64,000 nt of DNA from Sedimenticola sp. (GTDB taxonomy: Bacteria; Pseudomonadota; Gammaproteobacteria; Chromatiales; Chromatiaceae): contig PKUO01000033.1 in assembly GCA_002869585.1 (NCBI GenBank), forward strand, positions 86,783 through 150,782. The letters run 5' to 3'. Positions 39,429 through 48,928 of the stretch are shown in pieces. The translations under genes were made by a program, and so were the position numbers. The notes beneath the pieces were generated by a model. It had not been told where the DNA came from, did not search any database, and saw only the letters and a program-made list of their open reading frames with translations. Each line of letters starts with the position of its first letter. Position 1 is the stretch's first letter.

Positions 39429-40334
39429 ATGGTTCAAGGCGCAACGGCAAGGCTCATTCACTGGATTCCACTGATTTTCGTGCTGTTGTGGAGCACAGGT
39501 TTTATTGGCGCCAAGTATGCGCTGCCTTTTATCGAACCGTTTAACCTGCTGTTTATCCGCATGCTCATTACCCTGGGGGTATTCGCCGCGCTGATCCTGA
39601 TATTCAGCTCGCGCTGGCCCTCGCCGCGACAGGCTGTGCACCAGATGATTGTCGGCTCACTGGTGCATGCCGCCTATCTGGGCGGTGTGTTTGCCGCCAT
39701 CAAATGGCAGATGCCTGCTGGCGTCGCCTCTCTGCTGGTTGGTCTGCAACCCTTGTTGACGGCAGTATTGGCATGGGCGATGTTTTCCAATCGTCTGCGC
39801 CCTTCCCAGTGGTTTGGTCTGATTCTGGGGCTGGCGGGTGTGGCATTGGTGTTGCTTGGGGGGAAGGGGTTTGATCGGTTCGAGATTACCGTCGGCGCGC
39901 TAGTTGCTGCAATGATCGCCCTGATCGGCATATCAGTGGGCACGCTGTATCAGAAGCGTTTCGGGGTTGGGGTGAATCTGCTTACCGGCTCTTTTTTTCA
40001 GTATCTGGCCACGGCGATCTGGATGGCGCTGTTAACCTTTCTGTTTGAGGAGCATGCGGTGGTTTGGGATGCGCAATTGATCGGCGCCTTGTTGTGGCTG
40101 GTATTCGGGTTGTCTGTCTCCGCCATTTTGCTGTTGATGTACATGATTCGTGAAGGCGAAGCCGCCAAGGTGGCCAGCTATTTTTATCTGGTGCCTCCGG
40201 TGACCGCGCTGGAGGCCTGGTTGCTCTTCGATGAGACCCTCAGCGGGTTAGCGGTCGCCGGTATGCTACTGGTGGTGTGGGGTGTCTATCTGGTGCTTAA
40301 ACCAGGCCATCAATCTGTGATTAGGGCAGGGTAG
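39429..40334 (+). CDS. DMT-superfamily (EamA) transporter
   Basis: A 301-residue inner membrane protein with about ten hydrophobic helices in two EamA repeats: the first opens with IPLIFVLLWSTGFIGAKYALPF, the second with ITVGALVAAMIALIGISVGTLYQKRF. Such carriers move metabolites or amino acids; the substrate cannot be told. The closing helix AVAGMLLVVWGVYLVL is typical. A single gene, convergent with the LEA-type lipoprotein gene. Confidence 0.87.
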   Translation: MVQGATARLIHWIPLIFVLLWSTGFIGAKYALPFIEPFNLLFIRMLITLGVFAALILIFSSRWPSPRQAVHQMIVGSLVHAAYLGGVFAAIKWQMPAGVASLLVGLQPLLTAVLAWAMFSNRLRPSQWFGLILGLAGVALVLLGGKGFDRFEITVGALVAAMIALIGISVGTLYQKRFGVGVNLLTGSFFQYLATAIWMALLTFLFEEHAVVWDAQLIGALLWLVFGLSVSAILLLMYMIREGEAAKVASYFYLVPPVTALEAWLLFDETLSGLAVAGMLLVVWGVYLVLKPGHQSVIRAG

Positions 40335-40357
40335 TTTTTGGCTGTCCGGTGATGCGA

Positions 40358-40837
40358 CTAATCTGAATATCGACTGTTTGCGCCGCCTATTTCCCCCTTG
40401 CGTTCAAAAGGCAGGCTCAGCAGGTGGTTGGCAGTGCTGATTTTTCCATGGATGCGGTACTCGAGACTCTTCCCCTGTCTGCGTTCCAGGGCATTGATCT
40501 GATCCACAATATTGAACAGGCTGCTGGTGACCTCCACCTCCAGGGTGGATTCACCGTAGGCGGGTATCAAAACCCCTTTGTTACTCACTCCATGGGCAAA
40601 TTCACGACCGTTTAACTCCACTTCGAAACTGAGGCCATTAACATCCAGATCAAAGCTGTTCGGGTTCTGAATCCGCAATGTCAGCGCATAGCGTTGCTCG
40701 AAAAGCTGGGCATCGATCATTTTCAGATTGGACAGTGTGACTCTGGGCGGTTCGGTGGGCTCGCCCAGCGTGGCGCAACCGCCGAGCCAAACAAGCATCA
40801 AGGTGATCCATGCCAGTCGTATAGAATGCTTGAGCAT
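40358..40837 (-). CDS. LEA type 2 (WHy domain) lipoprotein
   Basis: A 159-residue lipoprotein: signal with lipobox LMLVWLGGCATL, then a single LEA14/WHy domain (VTLSNLKMIDAQLFEQRYAL, LRIQNPNSFDLDVNGLSFEV). These domains are linked to desiccation or envelope stress; the role here is unknown. The ATG at 40837 lies 2 bases beyond the stop of the TAXI protein gene and its site GGAG sits inside that gene, so the two are co-transcribed. Confidence 0.86.
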   Translation of the reverse strand: MLKHSIRLAWITLMLVWLGGCATLGEPTEPPRVTLSNLKMIDAQLFEQRYALTLRIQNPNSFDLDVNGLSFEVELNGREFAHGVSNKGVLIPAYGESTLEVEVTSSLFNIVDQINALERRQGKSLEYRIHGKISTANHLLSLPFERKGEIGGANSRYSD

Positions 40838-40839
40838 AG

Positions 40840-42132
40840 CTACTTCTCCTCTGTGTCCAGTCTTTCTCTGACCAGTCCGATGTGCAGGCGCAGATCATAG
40901 AGTTCATCGGCAAAGCTCAATGGGACCGAGAGCTTTGACACGTCCTCCTCCACCAGATTCAATTCGGCCATGGCGTCTGCATGACTGATGCTGTTTTCCC
41001 GCAGTTTCCGGTCCACGTTGAGAATATCACGGTACCAGCGATAGATACGCGAGCGCATACGCCAGCGATAGATGGGCGGCATGATCTTGATCAGCGGCAG
41101 CAGCAGCGCAAGCAGTGGGAGTATCATCACTTTCAGACGGTCGACAAGGGTTGCTGCCCAGAATGGCAAATAGCGCTGAAGGAAGGGCGGTCCATAGTCA
41201 TAGAAACGCTTGGCCTCCTTCAGCAGTGGATAGTCGAGAAATTCCGCCGAGGGGAACTGCCCTGCCTGTTCGAACCAGCCGCCCTGGCCATGAATGGATT
41301 CTGCCGCCTGGAGAAACAGGTCGATAAGCGCCGGATGCAGCGCCGGGGTGGTCACCAGGCTGGCGCTGGCAGCCAGCAGCGTGGTCGATTGGGGCGGAAT
41401 ATTGTGCTGCATATCAATCACGCCCTGGGGGAGTACCACCGCGGAGAGATGACGGTGCAGTCGTGTATAGGCATCGGCCCGCTCAAAGTTGAGCGGCTGC
41501 ACCTGCCCGGACTGGAGCAGGCGGGTGACTACGGGTGATTTTGGTGAGGCGATGAAAAAGGCAGCATCGATCGCACCACTCAGCAAGGCCTCGGCGGAAG
41601 CCTCTCCTCCTTCCAGGATCAGGGTGCTGTTGGTGTCGTTGATGGCATTGTCGTCCAGTAACTGCAATGCGACCGGGCGGGTGCCGCTGCCTTGTGTGCC
41701 AATGGCAATGCGCTTGCCGGTAAGATCGGTAAGTTGTCCGATCTCCAGCGGCTTGCGATAGAACACCCAGATCGGCTCGAAATAGAGGCTGCCGAGCGCC
41801 TGTAGCTCTCCGCTGCGGCTTGCCGCCGATGTACCGCTTTGCACGAAGGCGATGTCGGCCCCGCCGCTCTCCAGCAGTGCAATGTTGTCAACCGATCCCT
41901 GGGTGGTGACCACCTCCAGCAGGATATCCTCGCGTGCAACATACTCGGCAAGTTTTTGTCCAAACAGGTAGTAGGCGCCTGCCGGGTCACCGGTGGCAAT
42001 GCGGATATGGGTCGGTGGCGCGGGTTTCACGAACTGATAGGCCAGGATAAATCCGGCCAGAATAATTACCAGGGCTGGGCCAAAGATATGCAGATGGTCT
42101 TTGATCGGGTGTGGCTGGGCGGCATGGGTCAC
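40840..42132 (-). CDS. TAXI-family TRAP transporter solute-binding protein, membrane-bound
   Basis: A 430-residue protein: an N-terminal membrane helix (FGPALVIILAGFILAYQF) anchors a periplasmic TAXI-type solute-binding domain (HIRIATGDPAGAYYLFGQKLA, GADIAFVQSGTS, LTGKRIAIGTQGSGTRPVA). After about residue 330 a second helical segment (VMILPLLALLLPLIKIMPP) and a cytoplasmic-looking charged tail follow. No TRAP membrane subunit is next to it, so it may be a sensor or an orphan binding protein. A known subgroup of TAXI proteins has this extra membrane tail. It is followed by the LEA lipoprotein gene. Confidence 0.82.
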   Translation of the reverse strand: MTHAAQPHPIKDHLHIFGPALVIILAGFILAYQFVKPAPPTHIRIATGDPAGAYYLFGQKLAEYVAREDILLEVVTTQGSVDNIALLESGGADIAFVQSGTSAASRSGELQALGSLYFEPIWVFYRKPLEIGQLTDLTGKRIAIGTQGSGTRPVALQLLDDNAINDTNSTLILEGGEASAEALLSGAIDAAFFIASPKSPVVTRLLQSGQVQPLNFERADAYTRLHRHLSAVVLPQGVIDMQHNIPPQSTTLLAASASLVTTPALHPALIDLFLQAAESIHGQGGWFEQAGQFPSAEFLDYPLLKEAKRFYDYGPPFLQRYLPFWAATLVDRLKVMILPLLALLLPLIKIMPPIYRWRMRSRIYRWYRDILNVDRKLRENSISHADAMAELNLVEEDVSKLSVPLSFADELYDLRLHIGLVRERLDTEEK

Positions 42133-42300
42133 AGTTACATCCTCTGGGGGTGCCGATTGTCCATTAACTATAACGCCAATAGGGTATGGAATGCATTGCC
42201 GTACCCTGTGGTTTTGTCTATTTCCACACTATCTTCCGGTTGGAAGAGGCATAGGGACTAAAGTAAAAGGGGTTAACCATGATTGCCAGCAGGGGCCACG

Positions 42301-42936
42301 ATGTTTAGATTCCACAAGCAGACCGCCATGCCGACAGCAGAACAGGCGTTGCCAGGCAGGCAGGAGTCGATGCCTGTCACAGAGCCGCATTACGTTCTGG
42401 GTAGTGCAATCACGCCGCCCTTTCCCCAGGGTACGCAGCAGGCGGTATTCGGTCTCGGTTGTTTCTGGGGGGCGGAAAGAAAATTCTGGCAGCTTCCCGG
42501 GGTAGTTAGCACGGCCGTGGGATATGCTGCCGGATTTACCCCCAATCCCACCTATGATGAGGTTTGCAGCGGATTGACCGGCCACAACGAAGTGGTGCTG
42601 GTGGTATACGATCCAGCCAAGGTCTCGTACGAGCAGTTACTTAAGGTATTCTGGGAAAGTCATGACCCGACCCAGGGCATGCGCCAGGGCAATGATGTGG
42701 GCACTCAATACCGTTCGGGTATTTATGTTTTCGACGAGGACCAGAGGGCGAGCGCCGAGACCTCGGTCAAACGTTTTCAAAAGCGCTTGACCGAAGCAGG
42801 TATGGGCACAGTTACCACCGAGATACTGGATGCCCCAGCCTTCTATTACGCCGAGACTTATCATCAGCAATATTTGGCGAGGAACCCTGGCGGCTATTGT
42901 GGATTGGGTGGTACGGGCATCGGCTATACTGAATAG
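42301..42936 (+). CDS. msrA: Peptide-methionine (S)-S-oxide reductase MsrA
   Basis: Repairs oxidised methionine in proteins; 211 residues, the length of the long E. coli-like form. The active site is [17 protein letters not shown] (catalytic Cys), with [13 protein letters not shown] and the C-terminal [19 protein letters not shown] providing resolving Cys. The frame begins upstream, but ATG 42301 ([10 protein letters not shown]) is the likely start. A single gene. Confidence 0.94.
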   Translation: MFRFHKQTAMPTAEQALPGRQESMPVTEPHYVLGSAITPPFPQGTQQAVFGLGCFWGAERKFWQLPGVVSTAVGYAAGFTPNPTYDEVCSGLTGHNEVVLVVYDPAKVSYEQLLKVFWESHDPTQGMRQGNDVGTQYRSGIYVFDEDQRASAETSVKRFQKRLTEAGMGTVTTEILDAPAFYYAETYHQQYLARNPGGYCGLGGTGIGYTE

Positions 42937-42999
42937 AGTTTAACTTGCTGACAAGGGCAGCGCTGAACGGTATTCTCTGGGTTTTCCCTGGAGCTGGCC

Positions 43000-43836
43000 T
43001 TGTTAAGCTACCGTCATTCCTTTCACGCCGGAAATTATGCCGATGTACTCAAGCACATCGTGCTTGTCGAGGTTCTGCGCTATCTGGGTGAGAAGGAAAA
43101 ACCCTTCGAGTATATCGACACCCATGCCGGGGCGGGTATCTACAGCCTGGCATCCGATCAGTCGAAAAAGACCCGGGAGTACGAGCAGGGTATAGGTCTG
43201 CTCTATACCGATACCCGGCAGCTACTAAAGCCTTATCTCAATGTCATCCGGCAATTCAATGCCGGTGGTCGGCTGCAGTTCTATCCCGGCTCGCCGAAAA
43301 TTGCGGAGAGCCTGCTGCGAGCGCAGGACCGCGGCTGGCTGTTTGAACTGCATCCCTCCGATAGCGTCCCCTTGCAGCAGGCGTTCGCTGGAAACAGACG
43401 TTTCCGGGTGGCCCAGGAAGACGGTTTCAAGGGATTATTGAGCCTGCTGCCACCGGCTACCCGCCGTGCCTGCATCCTGATTGATCCACCCTACGAGGTG
43501 AAGCAGGATTATGATCAGGTTGTCGCAACGGTCATCAATGCCCATCAGCGTTTTGCCACGGGCATCTATTGCATCTGGTATCCGGTGGTGGAACGGGAAA
43601 GGATCAAGCGTATGGAAAAAAAGCTGGTCGCCAGTGGAATTCGCAGGATACAGCGCTTTGAACTGGGGCATCTGTCCACCGAGGAAGGTCGAGGCATGCA
43701 TGCCACCGGGATGATCGTAATCAATCCGCCCTGGACCCTGTTTGCCAAGATGGAAGCGCTTCTGCCCCTGCTGGTCGAAACGCTGGAAACCGGGCAGCCC
43801 TATCAATTTCTTTGCGAACAGTGGGCTGGTGAATAA
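43000..43836 (+). CDS. rlmJ: 23S rRNA (adenine(2030)-N6)-methyltransferase RlmJ
   Basis: A SAM-dependent m6A methyltransferase, 278 residues. It starts MLSYRHSFHAGNYADVLKH, as RlmJ does, from a TTG at 43000 behind CTGGAG. FEYIDTHAGAGIYSL is the SAM loop and RACILIDPPYEVKQDY the catalytic DPPY motif. It modifies A2030 of 23S rRNA. A single gene followed by ppnP. Confidence 0.93.
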   Translation: MLSYRHSFHAGNYADVLKHIVLVEVLRYLGEKEKPFEYIDTHAGAGIYSLASDQSKKTREYEQGIGLLYTDTRQLLKPYLNVIRQFNAGGRLQFYPGSPKIAESLLRAQDRGWLFELHPSDSVPLQQAFAGNRRFRVAQEDGFKGLLSLLPPATRRACILIDPPYEVKQDYDQVVATVINAHQRFATGIYCIWYPVVERERIKRMEKKLVASGIRRIQRFELGHLSTEEGRGMHATGMIVINPPWTLFAKMEALLPLLVETLETGQPYQFLCEQWAGE

Positions 43837-43872
43837 GCCACTGGCAGCGTACTAATCAACGAGAGAAACAGC

Positions 43873-44190
43873 ATGAATGAATTCGAAGGTGTAACCGTGG
43901 TCAAGCAGGCAAATATCTACTTCGATGGCGCAGTAACCAGCCGGATAGTAAAGTTTGCCAATGGTGAGGTGAAGACCCTGGGCATAATGATGCCCGGTGA
44001 ATACACCTTCTCGACGGATAAAAGGGAGGTGATGGAGATTCTGGTCGGCGAGGTCAAGGTACAGTTACCAGGTGAAGAGCAATGGCATCATTATGCCCAA
44101 GGGCAAAGTTTTGATGTCGCTGCACAGGCATCTTTTAACATCCTGGTGAAGAGTGTCACCGACTATTGCTGTTCATACCTCGACGGATAA
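43873..44190 (+). CDS. ppnP: Pyrimidine/purine nucleoside phosphorylase PpnP
   Basis: A 105-residue cupin-like DUF1255 protein (YaiE/PpnP), known to phosphorolyse several nucleosides. The sequence MNEFEGVTVVKQANIYFDG, VKTLGIMMPGEYTF and QSFDVAAQASFNILV match the family closely. It lies 36 bases after rlmJ on the same strand, with AGAGA upstream. Confidence 0.93.
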   Translation: MNEFEGVTVVKQANIYFDGAVTSRIVKFANGEVKTLGIMMPGEYTFSTDKREVMEILVGEVKVQLPGEEQWHHYAQGQSFDVAAQASFNILVKSVTDYCCSYLDG

Positions 44191-44307
44191 GGATTGCTGT
44201 GTTGCCGTTGTGTGGCCTTGAGTTTCTAGCCCAGCCGGTGACTTTATCGAGGTAAAGGCAGGTTGAACACTTAAAACAGCAGTCGCATGGCGGAAATAAA
44301 TCCTGGC

Positions 44308-44335
44308 TTGGCAATCCCACGGAGTCGCCTATACT
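44308..44335 (+). promoter_or_regulatory. Sigma-70-type promoter
   Basis: TTGGCA, 16 bases, TATACT. It lies about 105 bases before the small secreted ORF at 44443, with a short CCCCTTCTCGGGG hairpin in the leader. Confidence 0.5.
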
Positions 44336-44442
44336 TTAAACTCCCCTTCTCGGGGAAAGAAGCGAGCAGTTAATCGGTAGCTTGTGGATCCACTGCAGGT
44401 TTTAGTGTGTCACCGCTAAAAAATGGACGGAGGAGATCACCT

Positions 44443-44634
44443 GTGAAAAAACAACTCGTCTCGAAATTCACTGGAACCTGTTTCACCCTTGCCCTGTTTT
44501 ACTCCCCGCAACTCTCTGCGCAAGGTGATCGCCATGAATCACCAAGAGATTTCCAGTCGGAAATCGGCCCGGTAAAAGCCTGCATGCAGCAGCCTACTTG
44601 GTCAGTCCGGGTTTCAACTCAATGCTGCCGTTGA
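44443..44634 (+). CDS. Short ORF with signal peptide, possibly a truncated gene
   Basis: From GTG 44443, behind a strong site (GGAGGAG), 63 codons read as a signal peptide (KKQLVSKFTGTCFTLALFY, cleavage after SAQ) and a short tail with no family resemblance. A promoter is visible upstream, so expression signals are good, but the frame runs 41 bases into the 3' end of the convergent SIMPL gene. It may be a small secreted protein or the remnant of a longer gene whose rest was lost. Confidence 0.35.
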   Translation: MKKQLVSKFTGTCFTLALFYSPQLSAQGDRHESPRDFQSEIGPVKACMQQPTWSVRVSTQCCR

Positions 44635-45307
44635 TCGTGACCTGAATGCGTTGCGTGCCGGCCTCCAGGGTTGGCGGTGCATCGGCCATTTTTGACTCCA
44701 TGGCGAGTGCGCGAACCTGGTAAGGGCGGGGCATGTAATCGGATGTATTAATCGACATATCGATCAACTGGTAACCGCTTCTTCCCATCTCTGCGCTGAT
44801 CAGCTCAGCGCGTTGTTTGAAACTGGCAATGGCGCTGGCAATCATTCTGTCCTGGGACGCCTTTCGTTGCTCGGGTGAGACGGTATAGTTGATATTGCTG
44901 ACCGCGAGCGTCTGCTGCAGATCGCCGATCAACCGGCTCAGTACAGGGGCGTCACTGCTTTCCAGCTTTATCGACTGCCGCACCCGCCAACCGGCGAGCT
45001 TGGGCGCGCCGCTGAATGAGCCCTTCCCGTAAATCGGCTGGGTCGAATAATCGAGTGTCTGTACCCTGACCCCTTCAACCTGTTTCGCCTGTGCTACAGC
45101 CTCGGTAATGTCCCTGTTCACTTGCTGGGAGATCTGTTCCGCATCGCTTCCCTCCTGCTGGGCGTACAGCACCGCTACCAGGGTGTCGTTGTCAACATCC
45201 TCGCCGGCCTCGACAGAGAGGCTGATTCGGTCATAGCGGACGGTCTCTTCCGCGAACACTGTGGTGGCGAGCAGTAGCAGAAAGAACGTGGCGGTGAGGC
45301 GTGACAT
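44594..45307 (-). CDS. SIMPL-domain (DUF541) periplasmic protein
   Basis: A 237-residue exported protein (signal LTATFFLLLLATTVFAE). The SIMPL fold is seen from VRYDRISLSVEAGEDVDND, GVRVQTLDYSTQPIY and RMIASAIASFKQRAELISAE, with a final ITVNGSIELKP. Related proteins are reported to respond to oxidative or envelope stress; the molecular activity is unknown. ATG 45307 follows AAAGGAA. A single gene. Confidence 0.87.
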   Translation of the reverse strand: MSRLTATFFLLLLATTVFAEETVRYDRISLSVEAGEDVDNDTLVAVLYAQQEGSDAEQISQQVNRDITEAVAQAKQVEGVRVQTLDYSTQPIYGKGSFSGAPKLAGWRVRQSIKLESSDAPVLSRLIGDLQQTLAVSNINYTVSPEQRKASQDRMIASAIASFKQRAELISAEMGRSGYQLIDMSINTSDYMPRPYQVRALAMESKMADAPPTLEAGTQRIQVTINGSIELKPGLTK

Positions 45308-45387
45308 AAGTAGTTCCTTTGTGGGGTGATACTTGTAATTGGATTGATAATACCGCCTTGGGTTCCCTGGTGGATGGGGCAGGAGAA

Positions 45388-46257
45388 CTAGTGCTGAGCG
45401 TTTGAGGACGAGACGGGAATGTCCTGGGCAAACAACTGCTCAATATCCACCGGGTCGAAACGGTACTGCTTGTTGCAGAATTCGCAGTCCGCCTGAACGC
45501 CACCCTGTTCTGCCACAATCGAAAGAACCTCTGTATAGCCCATGGCCCTGATGGTGTCTTCGATGCGGGTATGGGAACAGGTGCAACGGAAGGCCACGGG
45601 CTCGGGATCAAACAGGCGTACCTGCTCCTCATGAAACAGACGGTGTAAAAGCTCTGTCGCACTGAGGCTCAGTAATTCATTATCGGTGACCGTGCTGGCG
45701 AGGGTTTCCAGGCGATTCCAGTCTTCCTTGTCGTGGGCGTCATTGGGGAGTTCCTGGAGAAACAGCCCAGCTGCGCGGCTGTTGTCGGCCGCAAGCCAGA
45801 AGCGCGAGGCCAGTTGCTCTGAATTTTTGAAATAACCTTCAAGCGCCTGGCTCAGATTATCCCCCTCCAGCGCCACAATGCCCTGATAGCGTTCCTTGTT
45901 GTGATTGGTTATGGTGATGGCGATCTGGCCGGGACCAAAAACCTCAGGTAGCGTGCCGGCGGGGACGTCACCCTTCCAGCGCGCCAGTCCCCTGACCGTG
46001 CGCTGATGCGTCGCCTGGGCGACCAGTGTCGACAGGGGCCCCTGGCTTTGTGACTGGAGTATCAGGGAACCATCGAATTTGATCGTGGCGGATAGCAGCA
46101 GGGTTGCGGCAATCGCCTGGCCCAGTTGTGCGCCAACACTTTCAGGGTAGTGATAGCGCTCAAGGATCGCCTTCCAGCTGGCATCGAGCTGCACCCATTC
46201 ACCGCGAACGCCGATATCCTCGAATACAAACCGGTAGAGTTGGTCGTGACTGTGCAT
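45388..46257 (-). CDS. hslO: Redox-activated chaperone Hsp33
   Basis: A 289-residue cytoplasmic holdase turned on by oxidants. The C-terminal zinc switch is FRCTCSHTRIED then CEFCNKQY: a CxC and a CxxC pair as required. The N-terminal core has YRFVFEDIGVRGEWV and LAATLLLSATIKFDG-like segments. It lies 11 bases after the EF-G paralogue gene on the same strand, so the two are probably co-transcribed. Confidence 0.94.
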   Translation of the reverse strand: MHSHDQLYRFVFEDIGVRGEWVQLDASWKAILERYHYPESVGAQLGQAIAATLLLSATIKFDGSLILQSQSQGPLSTLVAQATHQRTVRGLARWKGDVPAGTLPEVFGPGQIAITITNHNKERYQGIVALEGDNLSQALEGYFKNSEQLASRFWLAADNSRAAGLFLQELPNDAHDKEDWNRLETLASTVTDNELLSLSATELLHRLFHEEQVRLFDPEPVAFRCTCSHTRIEDTIRAMGYTEVLSIVAEQGGVQADCEFCNKQYRFDPVDIEQLFAQDIPVSSSNAQH

Positions 46258-46268
46258 GGTTTCAGGCC

Positions 46269-48320
46269 CTAGACAGTGTCAAAGCGCTCAAACTGGGTGC
46301 TGAAGTGGCCGCGTCCCTGGGTCATGCTGCGCAGAATGGTTGTGTAGCCGAGCAGTTCCGCGAGGGCGACTTCACAGAGGATGCTGGCCATGTCGCCACT
46401 GCGCAGCGTATCCTGGATCACTGCATGGCGGGACTGCAGGTCACCGAGGATGGTGCCGAGATTCTCTTCCGGGACAGTGACCTCCGCCTTCATGATCGGC
46501 TGCAGCAGGGCTGGCGAGGCATTGGCGATGGCTCTGCGTACCGATCTGGCGCAGGCGGCATTGAGTGCATCTGGCGTGGATGCCGTGGTAAACAACTCCA
46601 CCTCGTCGATGCTGATCACCATATCCTGCAGCGGAGCGCCCTCCAAAGGCCCACCCTTCACCGAGAAGGCCACACCCTCCTTGAGCGCAGCGATTTGCGC
46701 ATCATTGAGACTGCTGCCCTCGGGCAGGATTTTCGGCTCAATGCGGGTGATCAGGCCACTGCCCCGCGCGCCGGGGGTTACTCTGGTATTGATGCGCGCC
46801 TTCATCTCCACGCCCTTGTGACTGGTATCGACCGGGGGCTGGAACAGCAGGTCAGCGGAGCCAATTGAGGTGATGGTTTCGCGCAGGGCGACGGCGGGTT
46901 TGCCGGTTTTGACCGTCAGGTTGTACTCGCGTTGCAGACGCTCCACTACGATCTGCAGATGCAACTCACCCATGCCGCTGAGCAGGCGCTGACCGGTTTC
47001 CGCATCTTCGCCGAAATGCAGGGTGGGGTCCTCCTCCTGGAGTTTTCCTAGTACGTCGAGAAATTTATCCTCCTGGTCTGATGAGGCTGGCTCGATGGCC
47101 AGGCTCAGTACCGGGTCACGGGTGTCGATGCGCTCCAGCAGCACCGGGTGATCCAGCTGGAACATGGTATCGCCGGTGGTGACATGGCGCAGGCCGGAGA
47201 GCAGAACGATCTGGCCCGCATTGGCCTGGTCGAGCCGGGATTTTTTCGCGGCATCGACATCGAAGATCCGGGCAACATGTTCCTGCTTGATAGCGCCGTC
47301 GGCGCCAACATAGGCGATGGTGTCGCCGGGTTTCAGCTGTCCGCGGTAGAGGCGCGCAAATACGTGGCGGCGTCCTTCCCACATCTGGATCTTGAAGGCG
47401 AGCATCGCGAGCGGCCCATTGTCGACCATCTCCACCGACTGTTCACGGCCATACTGATGGAAGCCGGCCGAGGCGGGGCGGTCAAGGGGGCAGGGCAGCA
47501 GCTTGACGATGGCGTCCAGCAGGGGTTGTACGCCCAGGTTGCGCAGTGCAGAACCGCCAAAGCAGGGGTGGATTTCCCCGCTCAGGGTGGCGCGCCGAAG
47601 CGCTGTCCAGATGATGTCCGGCTCAGGTTCTTCCCCTGCCAGGACATGGTCGGCGAATTCCTCGTCGGTTTCGGCGATTCCCATCAGCAGGGTTTCACGG
47701 TAGTCGGCCATGCGCTCCCATATGTTCGGGTCACAGGGGGTGACAGCCACCTGCTCACCGTGTTCACCGGAAAAGGTGACAATGGTCTTGTCGATCAGAT
47801 GCACCACGGCATGTTCCCCGGTGAGGGGGACGGTTACCGGAACCGGGTTGGCTGATAGCTTGCCTTTCGTGGTCTGCAGGGCGTGATCGAAATCCGCTCC
47901 GATGCGATCCACCTTGTTGATAAAAAACAGCGAGGGCAGGTTGAACTTGGAGCGCTGCCGCCAGACGGTCTCGGTCTGCGGTTCCACGCCGCGAACCGCA
48001 TCCAGCACAATGATGCAGCCGTCCAGCACCCGCATGCTGCGCTCCACCTCGATGGTGAAATCCACGTGTCCGGGGGTGTCGATGATCTGCAGGGTGTGAT
48101 CCTGCCAGTGGGCCTTGGTGACGGCGGAGGTGATGGTGATGCCGTGGGACTGTTCCTCGGCCATGTAGTCCATGTGGGCGGCGCCGTCATGAACCTCGCC
48201 GATTTTATACAGCCCGCCGGCATAGAACAGAATGCGTTCCGTCAGGGTGGTTTTGCCGGCATCGATATGTGCCGCAATCCCGATATTGCGTACCTTGCTG
48301 AGGTCGGTTTTCTTGGACAT
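46269..48320 (-). CDS. fusA2: Elongation factor G paralogue
   Basis: A five-domain translational GTPase of 683 residues. GIAAHIDAGKTTLTERIL is the P-loop, IIDTPGHVDFTIEVERSMR is G3, FINKVDRIGADF is G4. It is not in a str operon with rpsL, rpsG and tuf, and its sequence is diverged (for example DGAAHMDYMAEEQSHGITI in switch I), so it is probably a second EF-G with a specialised role such as recycling or stress. It is upstream of hslO, which supports a stress link by context only. Confidence 0.88.
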   Translation of the reverse strand: MSKKTDLSKVRNIGIAAHIDAGKTTLTERILFYAGGLYKIGEVHDGAAHMDYMAEEQSHGITITSAVTKAHWQDHTLQIIDTPGHVDFTIEVERSMRVLDGCIIVLDAVRGVEPQTETVWRQRSKFNLPSLFFINKVDRIGADFDHALQTTKGKLSANPVPVTVPLTGEHAVVHLIDKTIVTFSGEHGEQVAVTPCDPNIWERMADYRETLLMGIAETDEEFADHVLAGEEPEPDIIWTALRRATLSGEIHPCFGGSALRNLGVQPLLDAIVKLLPCPLDRPASAGFHQYGREQSVEMVDNGPLAMLAFKIQMWEGRRHVFARLYRGQLKPGDTIAYVGADGAIKQEHVARIFDVDAAKKSRLDQANAGQIVLLSGLRHVTTGDTMFQLDHPVLLERIDTRDPVLSLAIEPASSDQEDKFLDVLGKLQEEDPTLHFGEDAETGQRLLSGMGELHLQIVVERLQREYNLTVKTGKPAVALRETITSIGSADLLFQPPVDTSHKGVEMKARINTRVTPGARGSGLITRIEPKILPEGSSLNDAQIAALKEGVAFSVKGGPLEGAPLQDMVISIDEVELFTTASTPDALNAACARSVRRAIANASPALLQPIMKAEVTVPEENLGTILGDLQSRHAVIQDTLRSGDMASILCEVALAELLGYTTILRSMTQGRGHFSTQFERFDTV

Positions 48321-48449
48321 GGCTGATAGAGATCAGTGTTGACGAGTCGTCTATGCTACCGGCTGTTGCCGGGCTTATCCAGTGTTTGAGATCAAGGAAC
48401 GGGCGGATATAACCGCTGTCGGTATCGGCTTCGCAAGCTCGTTTCAGGA

Positions 48450-48908
48450 TCAGACCTTGTGCAAGGATTCACCGGCCTGGTTGACTACATCCACATCGAT
48501 GGGAAAGCCGTCGCGCAGGCTTGCCGTGACAACACAGAAATCCTCATACAGATCCAGGCAGCGTTTCATGCGCACGGCATTTTCCAATTCGCCGCTAACG
48601 ATCAGTTTGATGTCCATGCGTCCGATGCGCATGCGCCCCTTGTCGTTGCGGTCGATGGTGCAGGTGGCCGTGGTTCTGACGCTGCCGGCGGGTGGCTGGT
48701 TCTTGCTGACGCAGTAGAGCAGGCTTGCGCTCAGGCAGTTGGCCGCTGCGGCGGCGAGCACCCGGGAGGGGTTCGGGCCTTTGCTTTCCCCGAGCGGTGC
48801 AGGTTCGTCGACCACAAGTTCCGGGACGTTTTCCAGTCCGAAGTTGACCTTGAACTCATACCCACTCAGGTGGGTCATTTCGATGGTGAACTGACCTTCT
48901 TTGGACAT
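48450..48908 (-). CDS. OsmC-family protein
   Basis: A 152-residue OsmC/Ohr-fold protein. NPSRVLAAAAANCLSASLLYCVSK carries the first conserved Cys, and CLDLYEDFCVVTASLRDG the second. These Cys-based enzymes reduce organic peroxides, though some members have other roles. The layout resembles YhfA-type OsmC proteins more than Ohr. Site AAGGAG precedes ATG 48908. It follows trpC on the same strand with a 20-base gap. Confidence 0.86.
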   Translation of the reverse strand: MSKEGQFTIEMTHLSGYEFKVNFGLENVPELVVDEPAPLGESKGPNPSRVLAAAAANCLSASLLYCVSKNQPPAGSVRTTATCTIDRNDKGRMRIGRMDIKLIVSGELENAVRMKRCLDLYEDFCVVTASLRDGFPIDVDVVNQAGESLHKV

Positions 48909-48928
48909 ATCGACTCCTTAGCGCAAAA

